This document shows positions 1 through 8,760 of a stretch of 64,000 nucleotides of DNA, in pieces (within the stretch, counting starts at the first letter, position 1; each line of letters opens with the position of its first letter). Source of the stretch: Hespellia sp. Lineage in GTDB: Bacteria > Bacillota > Clostridia > Lachnospirales > Lachnospiraceae. The notes under the pieces were generated by a model that did no database searches, was not told the DNA's origin, and was given only the letters and a program-made list of their open reading frames with translations. Location of the stretch: the NCBI GenBank assembly GCA_028689735.1, contig JAQVCP010000013.1:1-64000 (forward strand), in the 5' to 3' direction. A program made the position numbers and the translations under genes.

Positions 1-125
1 AACAGGGTGGGTCAATTCACAGTGTAAAAAACAGAAATAACAAAAAAATCTGATCCACCGATTTCAAAACTAGGGTGGGTCAGATTTAAACGAAAAAGTG
101 GGTCAATTTTACTTGACAATCAACA
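1..125. mobile_element. Probable terminal region of an IS21-family insertion sequence
   Basis: GGGTGGGTCA occurs at 5-14 and 73-82, a shorter GTGGGTCAA at 98-106, and an opposite-strand relative (TGATCCACC) at 51-59. The block closes with ACTTGACAATCAACA at 111-125. Multiple spaced terminal repeats and a terminus reading TGTTGATTGTCAAGT on the other strand are typical of IS21-family ends. No transposase gene is in the window, so only the end would be present. Family assignment is from memory of such ends, not a search. Confidence 0.42.
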
Positions 126-343
126 ATATGGTCACTGAGGTGACCACGCTTCGGCGCGAGAGTTTCGCAGGCAAACTCTTTGCTCTATTAAGGAAAGCTT
201 AAGATTTATTTAATGAAATCGAAACTTGCCGCTGTTATTATGTACACTATGGATAGGATATCCGTGTGCTGGCAGCAGTCAACATTTTGCAGTGCATCGC
301 GAAACAGTCCTGATTCCAGAGACATAGTAACGGAGGGCTAAAA
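126..343. other. Leader region of the ABC efflux operon with two small inverted repeats
   Basis: This stretch lies between the IS-like end and the first gene. It contains a 6-bp inverted repeat GGTCAC-TGAG-GTGACC (130-145) and a 7-bp one, AGAGTTT/AAACTCT (159-165 and 173-179). A weak promoter-like pair is possible near 226-255. No coding sequence is recognised. A strong GGAGGG ribosome-binding site precedes the gene at 344. Confidence 0.35.
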
Positions 344-1048
344 ATGGATACATTAATCAAACTTTGTGACATAAGCAAGGTATATAATCCGGGTGCCAAT
401 GAAGTGCGAGCGCTCAATCATGTGGATTTGAATATCAATGTGGGTGAGTTCGTGGCAATTGTGGGTCATTCCGGTTCGGGAAAATCGACACTGATGAATA
501 TGCTGGGATGCCTGGACACGCCGACATCCGGAAGCTATGAGCTGCACGGACATGATGTACTTAGCCTGGATGACAATGAATTGTCCAACATTCGCAATGA
601 GGAGATTGGATTTATTTTCCAGGGATTCAACCTGATTTCCAATCTTGATGCGACGGGCAACGTGGAACTTCCGCTGATTTACCGTGGAATTGGGAAGAAG
701 ACGCGGAGAAAGCTTGCGGTGGATGCATTGAAGATGGTGGGACTAGAAGGGCGTATGACACACAAGCCTTCTGAGATGTCGGGAGGGCAGCAGCAGAGGG
801 TGGCAATTGCAAGAGCGATTGCGGCAAGTCCTCCGGTGATACTGGCAGATGAGCCGACGGGAAACTTGGATTCAAAATCAAGTAAAGAGATTCTTGGAAT
901 TTTGAGAGGCCTGTATGAATCGGGCAGAACCGTCATCCTGATTACGCATGATGATGATATTGCAAGGCAGGTAAAGAGGGTCATTCGGATAGAGGATGGA
1001 CGAATTGAATCAGATTATGAAAATGAGGAGGATGTAGCGAATGTTTAG
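344..1048 (+). CDS. ABC transporter ATP-binding protein, MacB/LolD type
   Basis: This is the 234-residue nucleotide-binding subunit of a MacB/LolD-class ABC exporter and energises the permease at 2785. Walker A is GHSGSGKST at residues 41-49, the ABC signature MSGGQQQR at about 145-152, and Walker B VILADEP at about 165-171, followed by the D-loop region NLDSKSS. The ATG is preceded by GGAGGG. The gene overlaps the adaptor gene by 8 nt, so translation is probably coupled. The gene order ATPase, membrane-fusion protein, permease is typical of Gram-positive MacAB-like systems that export peptides or drugs; the substrate cannot be read from sequence. Confidence 0.9.
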   Translation: MDTLIKLCDISKVYNPGANEVRALNHVDLNINVGEFVAIVGHSGSGKSTLMNMLGCLDTPTSGSYELHGHDVLSLDDNELSNIRNEEIGFIFQGFNLISNLDATGNVELPLIYRGIGKKTRRKLAVDALKMVGLEGRMTHKPSEMSGGQQQRVAIARAIAASPPVILADEPTGNLDSKSSKEILGILRGLYESGRTVILITHDDDIARQVKRVIRIEDGRIESDYENEEDVANV

Positions 1049-2780
1049 GAAGGGAAATAAGAAAAATCAGGTGGAACAGGAGAGCATGATTGATCAGGCG
1101 GAACAGCTGGAAAATGAGAGTGACCTCGATCAGGTGGAACTGGAAGATAAGAATGAACAGGCAGATCAGATAAAAAAGAAGGGAAAGAAACCAAAAAAGA
1201 AAGCAGTGATAGCAGTCATTGCAGGTTGTGCTGTAATTGGGGGAATTGCATTTGCGGTGCAGTCAATGAACTCTTCGGCTTCCGGCACTGCAGTGGAAGT
1301 GGCAGCGGTAAAGAAAGGGGATGTAGTAAGCAGCCTGAATATTACAGGAGATGTGACCAGTGCCAACACTAAGACCTATTTCTCCCCAGTCAATGCCACC
1401 ATCAATACGTGTAACGGTGAAAATGGAACTACGGTGGACAGTGGGGCGCTGATCATCGGTTATGATACGACAACACTGGCACAGGATAACCAGAAAGCAC
1501 AGCTGCAAAATACTGTGACTGCCAGTGGAAACCAGGATGTGATTGAAAAAGCGAATCAGGCCAGTGCAAGAACGACCCGGGATGAGGACTCCATCCAGGC
1601 AGACATCGATTCCACCCAGGCTCATGTAGCGGAGCTTAACAGCTGGATTGCTGAGCGGACGAACGAGCTGGCATCCGATTCTACGCAGAGTATGACGGAT
1701 GCCACAATTGCATATCAGAATGCTGCAAGTGAACTTGACACTATGACTTCAAGAATGAAGGACATTGAAGGACAGTTAGAGGATTTGGAAAAAAAGATTT
1801 CAGCAGCAACAGAGGAAGAGAAGACAGGATATGATGACACAAAGGCTCAGCTGACCCAGGAAAAAGCAACCCTTGAGGAAGCGATATCTGCAAAGACTGT
1901 AGAGGTGAGGTCTCTGGATAATGAGAAGACGAGAGTTGCCGGAATGACAGCGACACCTGCAACTGACGGACAGATTGTAGCGTGGAACAATGAACTGACG
2001 TCTGCGCAGGCAGAACTGAGCAGTTTTCAGGCAGAGCTTGCAACGGCACAGGGTGAGACAAAAGCGGTGGCTACCGCTGAAGTGACATCGGCAGCGAAGG
2101 AGCAGATGAATGCACAGAATAACCTTTCCGAACTGGCTGCACTCACAACCGAGCAGCTTCTGGAAAAAGGTCAGGAAGGAATGAAGACAGAATTCAAGGG
2201 CGTCCTTACTGATGTAAAAGTAAAACAGGGCGAACTTGTGACACAGGGTCAGGAGCTGTTCACAGTGGTAAGTAACGAAAATGTTTATGTCAAAGTTCCA
2301 GTTTCAAAATCTGATTATGATAAAGTAGAAGTTGGTCAGAGTGCAGGCATCACAATTGGAAAGAAGGCATATCAGGGAACTGTGACAGAAATCAGCAAAA
2401 TTGCAACCAAGACAGAAAAGGGTGCCGAAGTCATTTATACAAAGGTTCGCGTTGATAATGCTGACAGTGATATTTACCTGGGTGTGCAGGCGAAGGTCCG
2501 GCTGAACGTAGGAAATGTGAAGAATGTTCTCTGTGTGGATTCTGCAGCAATCAACACGGATTCTGACGGAGATTTCTGCTATGTCGTCGGTAAGGACAGT
2601 AAGGTGGTCCGCAAAAATGTGACGGTAGGACTTGGGTCATCCGATTCTACAGAGGTAAAGGATGGCATCAAGGAAGGTGACCAGGTGATTCGTGAACTTC
2701 CGGATGGTGTTGAGGAAGGCAGTGTAGTGACAGCACAGAAGAGTGCGTCAAAAGAAGCAAAGACAGCGGAAGGGGAGTAA
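1041..2780 (+). CDS. MacA/HlyD-like membrane-fusion (adaptor) protein of ABC exporter
   Basis: The 579-residue protein has one membrane anchor at about residues 54-75 and an extracellular part built like HlyD/MacA adaptors: a first beta half, a long alpha-helical hairpin (about 150-345, rich in E, Q, A and K), a lipoyl-like half (FKGVLTDVKVKQGELV) and a beta-barrel C-terminus. In a Gram-positive cell it would sit outside the membrane and work with the permease encoded next. The cytoplasmic N-terminus is unusual: about 45 residues rich in Q, E and D followed by a lysine-rich stretch before the membrane segment. It overlaps the ATPase gene by 8 nt. Confidence 0.85.
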   Translation: MFRKGNKKNQVEQESMIDQAEQLENESDLDQVELEDKNEQADQIKKKGKKPKKKAVIAVIAGCAVIGGIAFAVQSMNSSASGTAVEVAAVKKGDVVSSLNITGDVTSANTKTYFSPVNATINTCNGENGTTVDSGALIIGYDTTTLAQDNQKAQLQNTVTASGNQDVIEKANQASARTTRDEDSIQADIDSTQAHVAELNSWIAERTNELASDSTQSMTDATIAYQNAASELDTMTSRMKDIEGQLEDLEKKISAATEEEKTGYDDTKAQLTQEKATLEEAISAKTVEVRSLDNEKTRVAGMTATPATDGQIVAWNNELTSAQAELSSFQAELATAQGETKAVATAEVTSAAKEQMNAQNNLSELAALTTEQLLEKGQEGMKTEFKGVLTDVKVKQGELVTQGQELFTVVSNENVYVKVPVSKSDYDKVEVGQSAGITIGKKAYQGTVTEISKIATKTEKGAEVIYTKVRVDNADSDIYLGVQAKVRLNVGNVKNVLCVDSAAINTDSDGDFCYVVGKDSKVVRKNVTVGLGSSDSTEVKDGIKEGDQVIRELPDGVEEGSVVTAQKSASKEAKTAEGE

Positions 2781-2784
2781 GAGA

Positions 2785-3999
2785 ATGGGGCGATTTGGTG
2801 AGTATTTTAAAATGGCCATCGACAGCATCCGGTCCAACAAAGGGCGGACGCTGCTGACTATGCTTGGTATCATCATCGGAATCTCTTCTGTTATCATGAT
2901 TACGACCATTGGAAATGGTCTGCAGGGTTCGATCAAGGATCTGTATGGTTCCGTTGGAAATGTCATGTATGTATGGCCCGGCGAGGATGCGGAAACTTCT
3001 CCTGAGGCGATTACGGAAATAGATATGGAAGAAATCAGAGCACTGAATGGAATCACGGGTGTGACTCCGACCGATGCCGTCAGTGGGAAACTGGAGACGA
3101 GAAAAGGAAAGTTTGATGCAAGTATTAGCGTTGGAAATCCGGATTTGGAATATACAAATCGACTGGACATTATTTATGGCAACTTTTTTTCTGACAGCCA
3201 GTCAGACAGCGGCAGTATGGTCTGCGTGATACCGGAAGATGATGCACAGAAGCTTTTTGGAGCGAAGAAAGTTGTAGGACAGAAGCTGGAGGTGGAAGTG
3301 GCAGGCGGCCTTCAGGAAGTAGAGATTATTGGCGTCAGCAAATCTCGGACGACCAGTGGAATCATGGCAATGATGATGGGAACGACGGATAAGGTTACTC
3401 TCTACATGCCTATGAGTGCAATGGGAGTATGGGGCTATGATTTTTCCTATGCAACACAAATCTATATTTCAGCGGAAGAAGGAGTAGAGGCTTCCTATAT
3501 GGAAGAGGAGACAATGAATATTCTTAACAGGAATCATGGCTTCACCAATGAGAAAATGTTCGAGACCTACACAGCGGCAGGCGAGCAGGATCAGATGACT
3601 TCTATGTTCAGCATGATTACAGTATTTATCACGGTGGTTGCGGCTATTGCATTACTGGTAGGCGGAATCGGAATCATGAATATTATGCTGGTATCCGTGA
3701 CTGAACGAACCAGAGAAATCGGAATCCGTAAATCGCTGGGTGCAAGAACCACATCGATTATGGTACAGTTCCTGTCAGAATCTGCAATTATTGCGGGAAT
3801 CGGCGGTGGAATCGGTATTGTGGCAGGGGTGGTTCTGGGACTCATCGTGTGTGGAATTCTCCATATGACTGCGGTCATTCCATGGAGTGCGGCACTGTGG
3901 GCAACCTTGTTTGCCTGTGGAATCGGATTATTCTTTGGAATCTATCCGGCAAGAAAAGCAGCGAAGCTCAGCCCGATTGAGGCACTGCGCAGAGAGTAA
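2785..3999 (+). CDS. MacB-like ABC transporter permease (FtsX family)
   Basis: The 404-residue protein has the MacB layout: an N-terminal membrane segment in TLLTMLGIIIGISSVIMI, a large extracellular MacB periplasmic-core-like domain, then three C-terminal membrane segments of the FtsX family containing the conserved TRERTREIGIRKSLGA-like coupling region. The start at 2785 was chosen because AGGGGAG lies 7 nt upstream; an upstream in-frame ATG at 2743 lies inside the adaptor gene and lacks such a site. It closes the three-gene exporter operon, which ends at the hairpin at 4021-4070. Confidence 0.88.
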   Translation: MGRFGEYFKMAIDSIRSNKGRTLLTMLGIIIGISSVIMITTIGNGLQGSIKDLYGSVGNVMYVWPGEDAETSPEAITEIDMEEIRALNGITGVTPTDAVSGKLETRKGKFDASISVGNPDLEYTNRLDIIYGNFFSDSQSDSGSMVCVIPEDDAQKLFGAKKVVGQKLEVEVAGGLQEVEIIGVSKSRTTSGIMAMMMGTTDKVTLYMPMSAMGVWGYDFSYATQIYISAEEGVEASYMEEETMNILNRNHGFTNEKMFETYTAAGEQDQMTSMFSMITVFITVVAAIALLVGGIGIMNIMLVSVTERTREIGIRKSLGARTTSIMVQFLSESAIIAGIGGGIGIVAGVVLGLIVCGILHMTAVIPWSAALWATLFACGIGLFFGIYPARKAAKLSPIEALRRE

Positions 4000-4020
4000 A
4001 CTCATCAGTGGTATACAGAA

Positions 4021-4070
4021 AAATAAGAAGAAACCTGACATATGAAAAGTTGTCAGGTTTCTTCTTATTT
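4021..4070. terminator. Bidirectional intrinsic terminator between convergent genes
   Basis: A perfect 20-bp stem is formed by 4021-4040 and 4051-4070 around a 10-nt loop. Each arm ends in an A/T-rich run, so it can stop transcription from both directions. The stop codon of the minus-strand XRE gene (4065-4067) lies inside the right arm. Confidence 0.9.
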
Positions 4071-4382
4071 TGTGGTTTTAAAGTTTCTCATGATTGTGAA
4101 AATGGCTATCTTTTGCTGCTGTGTAAGCTGCGCCCATTCTTTCATCAAATCCTGTTCTTCTAATGTCAATGGATAAAAGGACTCATCTTCCGTGAAGAAC
4201 TGTGCAAGCGTAATACCAAGGGCATGACAGATTTCCTCTAATGTGGGAATGCTCGGAATCGTATCTCGGTTAAAAATATTGGAAATAGTAGACGAACTAA
4301 GCGTGCTCTCGGCGACAAGGCGGTATTCGCTCCAGCCTCGTTCATCAAGGAGTTTCTTAATGCGCTGTGCAGTACGGTTCAT
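4065..4382 (-). CDS. XRE-family transcriptional regulator
   Basis: This 105-residue protein carries a Cro/CI-type helix-turn-helix in the first about 65 residues (RIKKLLDERGWSEYRLVAES, SSTISNIFNRD, PTLEEICHALGI) followed by a short acidic tail. It is a single-domain DNA-binding protein and a likely repressor or autoregulator. It is convergent with the exporter operon. Palindromes at 4574-4590 and 4606-4618 in the neighbouring gap are possible binding sites. Target genes are not known. Confidence 0.87.
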   Translation of the reverse strand: MNRTAQRIKKLLDERGWSEYRLVAESTLSSSTISNIFNRDTIPSIPTLEEICHALGITLAQFFTEDESFYPLTLEEQDLMKEWAQLTQQQKIAIFTIMRNFKTTK

Positions 4383-4498
4383 GATTTCACCTCAATTAGT
4401 ATAGTAATAAATTTTTAACCTTATCAAGCAAGCTTTCTGTTTCAAGTGCGAGGAGCACTCAGTAACAAGAGCTGCAATAAGGTTAGGATCAAGTAGAG

Positions 4499-4524
4499 AA
4501 GCGGATTACGAATATCCGCCTGAC
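4499..4524 (+). repeat. Dispersed hairpin repeat, copy A
   Basis: The core is AAGCGGATT, then a short variable centre, then ATCCGCCTGAC. GCGGAT (4501-4506) pairs with ATCCGC (4514-4519). It is one of six related copies in this window (also near 5050, 36307, 49372, 57705 and 61282), all intergenic and in the same orientation. Confidence 0.65.
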
Positions 4525-4573
4525 TCATATTATTGTGTATATATGATCAGCCTTACAGCAAATGACATAATAT

Positions 4574-4618
4574 AGTACTATACTAGTACTCAAATGAATC
4601 TAAAAATAGTATTACTAT
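4574..4618. promoter_or_regulatory. Candidate operators for the XRE regulator
   Basis: AGTACTA-TAC-TAGTACT (4574-4590) is a perfect inverted repeat with a TATACT hexamer inside it, and ATAGTA-T-TACTAT (4606-4618) is a second palindrome with a similar core. A looser relative, TTAGTATAGTAATAA, lies just upstream of the XRE start (4396-4410). Shared AGTA/TACT half-sites next to a small XRE gene suggest its binding sites; this is inference. Confidence 0.4.
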
Positions 4619-4789
4619 GAACTGTAAAATCATACTCAAATGAGGTACAATAGAATAAATCACAAATAAAAACAACAAGAAAAACAAAATAATAAGGACA
4701 TAGGAATGGAGCATATGGAACCGGTCTTTGGGGAATTGTATGATACAGAGAAGCGTCACATTTGGAAGCAGATGAAGGAGGATGAGAAG

Positions 4790-4996
4790 ATGACAAAATT
4801 AGAGAAAATATATGACAAAATTATTCATATGGATTCAGATATTATGATGCAGATTGATGGAAGGATGATCAGGTATATTGCAGATACTTCCATTAATGGG
4901 AAGAATTCGCTGGAAGCAATATTGGTACTGAGCTTTATCTATGGGTACTTACAGGCAAAGGAAGATGTCAATACGCTGAAAGATGATAAAGAATAA
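4790..4996 (+). CDS. Small hypothetical protein, 68 residues
   Basis: The protein starts MTKLEKIYDKII and has a hydrophobic segment near SLEAILVLSFIYGYLQA, with charged ends. The start at 4790 is preferred because AAGGAGG (4775-4781) lies 8 nt upstream; an in-frame ATG at 4706 would add 28 residues but has no good ribosome-binding site and would place that AAGGAGG inside the gene. I do not recognise the family. It might be expressed together with the methyltransferase downstream, but a hairpin repeat lies between them. Confidence 0.55.
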   Translation: MTKLEKIYDKIIHMDSDIMMQIDGRMIRYIADTSINGKNSLEAILVLSFIYGYLQAKEDVNTLKDDKE

Positions 4997-5049
4997 TTTA
5001 TTTCAGGAGAAGCTGAGATGTTCAGGCAAGATTTTGTAAAGGAATAGCA

Positions 5050-5075
5050 AAGCGGATTCCGGGCATCTGCTTGAC
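5050..5075 (+). repeat. Dispersed hairpin repeat, copy B
   Basis: AAGCGGATT is followed by CCGGGC and ATCTGCTTGAC; GCGGAT (5052-5057) pairs with ATCTGC (5065-5070) with one G-U pair. The preceding TAGCAA is shared with copy E at 61282. It lies about 70 nt upstream of the methyltransferase start. Confidence 0.62.
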
Positions 5076-5143
5076 GAGAAACATTTGACATGCTACATTA
5101 TGAAATATGTGAGAAAAAGAGAAGGAATGGAGAGCATGTTACA

Positions 5144-5923
5144 ATGGACGAGATCAAACAATATTATAATAAATTTAACGAAGAGAAGCGTCTGAATTCC
5201 CGCCACGGACAGGTGGAATATCGTATTTCCATGAAGTATATCCATGAATATCTGAAGCTGGATAAACCAAAAGAAGAAATCCATATCCTTGATATCGGGG
5301 CGGGAACCGGGCGTTATAGCGTTGCCCTGGCAAATGAGGGATATGACGTGATGGCCGTAGAGCTGGTAAAATATAATCTTGGAATCTTGAAATCCAAAGG
5401 AAGCACTGTCAAAGCCATACAGGGAAATGCACTGAATCTGTCAAAGCTTCCGGATGAACAGTTTGATGTGACATTGCTGTTTGGACCGATGTATCATCTA
5501 TTTACATACGAGGACAAGAAAAAAGCACTGGAAGAAGCGAAACGGGTGACGAAAAGCGGTGGTGTGATTCTGGTTGCATACTGCATGAATGAGTACGGTG
5601 TGATTACCTATGCGTTCAAGGAGCGTCATATAGGGGAGTGCATGGCAGAGAATCGTTTATCTGAAGATTTTCACACCCTGTCGGAAGAGAAAAATATTTA
5701 TGATTATGTTCGTGTGGAGGACATGGACCGTCTGAATGAAGCTGTGGGACTTCAGAGAATCAAGATTCTCTCCCCGGATGGGCCTGCCAACTACATGCGT
5801 CCTTTTTTGAACCAGCTGACCGATGAAGAATTTGAGTGGTTCATCCAATACCAGACGGCGGTCTGTGAACGAGCAGATTTGATCGGAGCAGGGGCACATG
5901 CGGTGGACATTCTTCGAAAATAG
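5144..5923 (+). CDS. Class I SAM-dependent methyltransferase
   Basis: The 259-residue protein has the Rossmann-fold methyltransferase motif I, HILDIGAGTGRYSVAL, at about residues 47-62, an acidic motif II region (VMAVEL) and a motif IV-like FDVTLLFGPMYHL, which fits the Methyltransf_11/25 group. It would transfer a methyl group from S-adenosylmethionine to a small molecule or macromolecule; the acceptor is unknown. The start at 5144 (MDEIKQYY) has GGAG about 11 nt upstream. An in-frame upstream ATG at 5090 would add a basic peptide not expected in the family. Confidence 0.8.
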   Translation: MDEIKQYYNKFNEEKRLNSRHGQVEYRISMKYIHEYLKLDKPKEEIHILDIGAGTGRYSVALANEGYDVMAVELVKYNLGILKSKGSTVKAIQGNALNLSKLPDEQFDVTLLFGPMYHLFTYEDKKKALEEAKRVTKSGGVILVAYCMNEYGVITYAFKERHIGECMAENRLSEDFHTLSEEKNIYDYVRVEDMDRLNEAVGLQRIKILSPDGPANYMRPFLNQLTDEEFEWFIQYQTAVCERADLIGAGAHAVDILRK

Positions 5924-5973
5924 AAAATGACTTTGGTATCAGAGAATAAAAAATAGTACAAATTTTATGTTTT

Positions 5974-6028
5974 AAGGAGCTGTGCACCGCTGAATTTAAT
6001 CAGCTAGTGCGATGCCCTGGCCTTTTTT
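5974..6028 (+). terminator. Probable intrinsic terminator after the methyltransferase
   Basis: Paired segments AAGG/CCTT (5974-5977 with 6021-6024), GCAC/GTGC (5984-5987 with 6007-6010) and GCTGA/TCAGC (5989-5993 with 6000-6004) form an interrupted stem followed by a run of six T. The stem is imperfect, so the call is moderate. Confidence 0.5.
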
Positions 6029-6071
6029 ATGATTGGATATATGTTAAACGGCAGTTGTTAGGAGGGGTGTT

Positions 6072-6914
6072 GTGGAGAAAGGAAATTATGAAATTATTCG
6101 TTTTTTGGACTGGGAAATAGTAAAGCTGATTCCTCATGTTGACAAGTATGCGACAGGAAAAAAAACGGTGTTTCGCCATTGGCATACGGGAATTGAAATT
6201 CTGTATTTTGTGGGAGGAAATAGTGAAGTATGGATAAATGGTAAAACAATTCATATTCAAGAAGAGGGGATCGTATTGGTGAATAGCAATGAACCACATC
6301 AAATAATTTGTTATGAAACCAAACAAGCAAAAGGATGCACAATTATAATTTCATATGAATATTTGAAAACGCTATATAAAAAAGTAGATCAATGCTATTT
6401 CGTATTGGATGAGCAGCATCCTTCCTTTGAAAAACTAAAATGGTATATGAAAGGACTGCTTTCTGTTTATCAAAGGAGAAGTAGAAATGAATTTTATCAT
6501 ATAAAACTGAACAATATAGCGAATGAGATTATTTATTTATTGCTGAAAGATTTTCGTAATGAAAATGAGGGGATGAAAACACAGAGATATGCGGAACGAT
6601 ATCGATTAATTATTCAGTTTATAGAGGATCATTATCGAGAAAACATAAAGATGCAACAACTTGCTGATAAGTTTCATTTTAGTAAAGAATATTTTTCACG
6701 CAGTTTTAAAAAATATATGGGTATAAATTTTAAAGATTATTTGACAAAACGGCGGCTATTGGAAGCAGAAAAGATATTGCTTATGACAGATAAGCAAATA
6801 TCAGAAATTGCGTTGGAAAGCGGATTTACTGATATTAAAGTGTTTTATGCTGCGTTTAAAAAAGAATATAAAAGTACTCCGAATGAATATAGAAAAAAGA
6901 AATCCATAAAATAA
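6072..6914 (+). CDS. AraC-family transcriptional regulator of the xylo-oligosaccharide locus
   Basis: This 280-residue regulator has an N-terminal cupin sensor (residues about 10-110, with RHWHTGIEILYF and ANEPHQI-like positions) and a C-terminal AraC double helix-turn-helix (about 180-278: MQQLADKFHFSKEYFSRSF, then ISEIALESGFTDIKVFYAAFKK). It starts at GTG with GGAGGGG directly upstream. Proteins of this build usually activate adjacent sugar genes on binding a sugar, so a role in inducing the symporter, esterase and beta-xylosidase genes downstream is likely. Its coding DNA is more A/T-rich than that of the flanking housekeeping genes. Confidence 0.87.
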   Translation: MEKGNYEIIRFLDWEIVKLIPHVDKYATGKKTVFRHWHTGIEILYFVGGNSEVWINGKTIHIQEEGIVLVNSNEPHQIICYETKQAKGCTIIISYEYLKTLYKKVDQCYFVLDEQHPSFEKLKWYMKGLLSVYQRRSRNEFYHIKLNNIANEIIYLLLKDFRNENEGMKTQRYAERYRLIIQFIEDHYRENIKMQQLADKFHFSKEYFSRSFKKYMGINFKDYLTKRRLLEAEKILLMTDKQISEIALESGFTDIKVFYAAFKKEYKSTPNEYRKKKSIK

Positions 6915-6928
6915 TGGGTTTCTTTTTT
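6893..6928 (+). terminator. Intrinsic terminator overlapping the end of the AraC gene
   Basis: A 13-bp stem (6893-6905 with 6916-6928, one G-U pair) has a 10-nt loop and its right arm ends in six T. The left arm is made from the last lysine and isoleucine codons of the AraC gene, so coding and terminator functions overlap. Confidence 0.65.
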
Positions 6929-7305
6929 AGGTTAAAAAAGGGAATAAAACAGGTTAAATGAAGGAAAGAAAAAATTGGCGATTATGGCTATAATAAAGAA
7001 GAAGTTATGGGAATGCAGTATATGACGGGCAAAATCACCCGCAAATATCTACCCACAGGAAGCATAAAACATAAATGGAAATTTCGGAAGACGTCCACCG
7101 AGAGGTGCCGGAAGGAACAACACACAAAGAATCCCATGAAGAATCGATAGTCAGATTTTATTCCATCAGGGCAACAATCTGGCGTAGGAGAATCATAGGC
7201 TAAATGGAAGTGCATACACCATCTAACTTCAGGTAAATTTCTGAAAAAGTGAGAAAATCGAGTTAACAACAGAAAAATAATGATATATGGGAGGTTATTA
7301 TCTTT
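6929..7305. other. Intergenic region upstream of the symporter, no gene recognised
   Basis: This 377-nt gap holds a TATAAT-like hexamer near 6991 without a good -35, which would fit an activator-dependent promoter for the symporter operon. No open frame here has a recognisable product. GGGAGG at 7289-7294 serves the symporter start. Confidence 0.4.
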
Positions 7306-8658
7306 ATGGAGAAGAAACAAAAAACGCCAATGTCAGTCAGGTTATGCTATGGAAGTGGAGCTGCAAGTTCAAATGTTATAAATACTGTTTTGGGAAGTTT
7401 CCTGCTGGCATACTATACGGATACCGCATTAATAGGTGTTGCAGCGATAAGTACCATGCTTTTATTGGCAAGATTTTTAGATGCTGGGACCGATGTTGTT
7501 ATGGGATGTCTTGTTGATAGAACAAATACCAGATGGGGAAAGGCAAGACCATGGCTGTTTCTTGCGGCACTATTAACTCCTATTGGGATAATTCTGATTT
7601 TGAATGTTCCAATGGGGTGGTCGGATTCGGGGAAATTAATATATGCTTATTTAACCTACATTTTCTTAAATTGCATTGTATGTACGATTCATGGAATCGC
7701 ATATCCGACACTGCTGGCACGTATGACTATTGATTATAAGGATCGGGCATTGACCAGTGCTATATGCTCTATTTGCAATAATATTTCAGGAGTTGTGATT
7801 GGAAGTGTAATTCCAGTTCTGGTATCGAAGCTGGGATGGTCCAAGAGCTCTGTGATATTAGGAATTTTATCAGGTGTTTTATTGTTGATTACAGTCTTTG
7901 GCGTTAAGGAGAAAATTGGAATTGATGAATCAACCGAAAAGAGGAATGCACAGAAAGTTCCAATGAAGGTGGCTCTTCCTATAGTGCTAAAGAATAAATA
8001 TTTTTATATCATGATGCTGATTGGAATATTTATGTTAATTCTAAATGCAAATGCAATTAGCTCTATGGTATATTATTGCAATGAAGTTATTGGAGATCCG
8101 ATGTTTATGACAAAGCTGATGAGTATTGGACAGATACCAGGCATATTAATTCTGTTTTTTATGCCAATAGTATCTAAAAAAGTTGGAAAGCATCGTTTTA
8201 TGTTGTTTGGGGTGCTTATGTGTTTGGTTGGCTTTATAATCCTGGGGTTAGCGGATGGAAATCGTACAATGACTTTAATTGGAACCATTTTGAGAAGCAC
8301 AGGAATAAGTCCAGTGATTGCAGGAGCCTTTGCATACATAGCAGATATAGCAGACTTTGGTGAATGGAAATCAGGAATTAGGACAGAAGGATTGATTAGT
8401 TCAGCTCAGAGTATCGGCTCTAAGATCGGTATTGGAATTGGTTCTGCAATGACTGGTGGGATACTTGCTGCAACTGGATATGTGGGCGGGGCTTCCAAAC
8501 AGAGTGCAGAAGCGATTATGGGAATCAAGTTTACATTTGGATGGTTAGGAGCTATCTTATCAATTTTTCTTTTGGTTTGTATTATCCTTTTGGATGTTGA
8601 AAAATATATGCCGGAAGTAAAAGTACATTTGGAGCGTAAATATGCTGATAATCACTAA
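7306..8658 (+). CDS. GPH-family glycoside:cation symporter (likely xylo-oligosaccharide uptake)
   Basis: This 450-residue, about 12-TM carrier belongs to the glycoside-pentoside-hexuronide (MelB/XynB-like) family. The family signature is visible after the second membrane segment as DAGTDVVMGCLVDRTNTRWGKARPW. It would import a glycoside with Na+ or H+. The genes directly downstream encode an esterase and a GH120 beta-xylosidase, both lacking export signals, so the cargo is probably short (possibly acetylated) xylo-oligosaccharides broken down inside the cell. The ATG has GGGAGG 11 nt upstream. Confidence 0.87.
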   Translation: MEKKQKTPMSVRLCYGSGAASSNVINTVLGSFLLAYYTDTALIGVAAISTMLLLARFLDAGTDVVMGCLVDRTNTRWGKARPWLFLAALLTPIGIILILNVPMGWSDSGKLIYAYLTYIFLNCIVCTIHGIAYPTLLARMTIDYKDRALTSAICSICNNISGVVIGSVIPVLVSKLGWSKSSVILGILSGVLLLITVFGVKEKIGIDESTEKRNAQKVPMKVALPIVLKNKYFYIMMLIGIFMLILNANAISSMVYYCNEVIGDPMFMTKLMSIGQIPGILILFFMPIVSKKVGKHRFMLFGVLMCLVGFIILGLADGNRTMTLIGTILRSTGISPVIAGAFAYIADIADFGEWKSGIRTEGLISSAQSIGSKIGIGIGSAMTGGILAATGYVGGASKQSAEAIMGIKFTFGWLGAILSIFLLVCIILLDVEKYMPEVKVHLERKYADNH

Positions 8659-8760
8659 CATGGCAAAGGCGGTATGAAATAAATAGTTAGGCTAGAGATT
8701 TGAGAACAGCTTTAGCATGTATTAGCAAAAATAGGAATATTATTGAAAGGTTGTATTATA

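Larger units (their letters stand above)
4383..4789. other. Intergenic region with repeats and candidate operators, no gene recognised
   Basis: This 407-nt gap lies between the XRE gene and the small ORF at 4790. It contains a copy of the dispersed hairpin repeat (4499-4524), two A/T palindromes (4574-4618) and two copies of ACTCAAATGA (near 4588 and 4634). An in-frame upstream ATG for the small ORF exists at 4706, but it has a poor ribosome-binding site. Nothing else coding was recognised. Confidence 0.5.
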
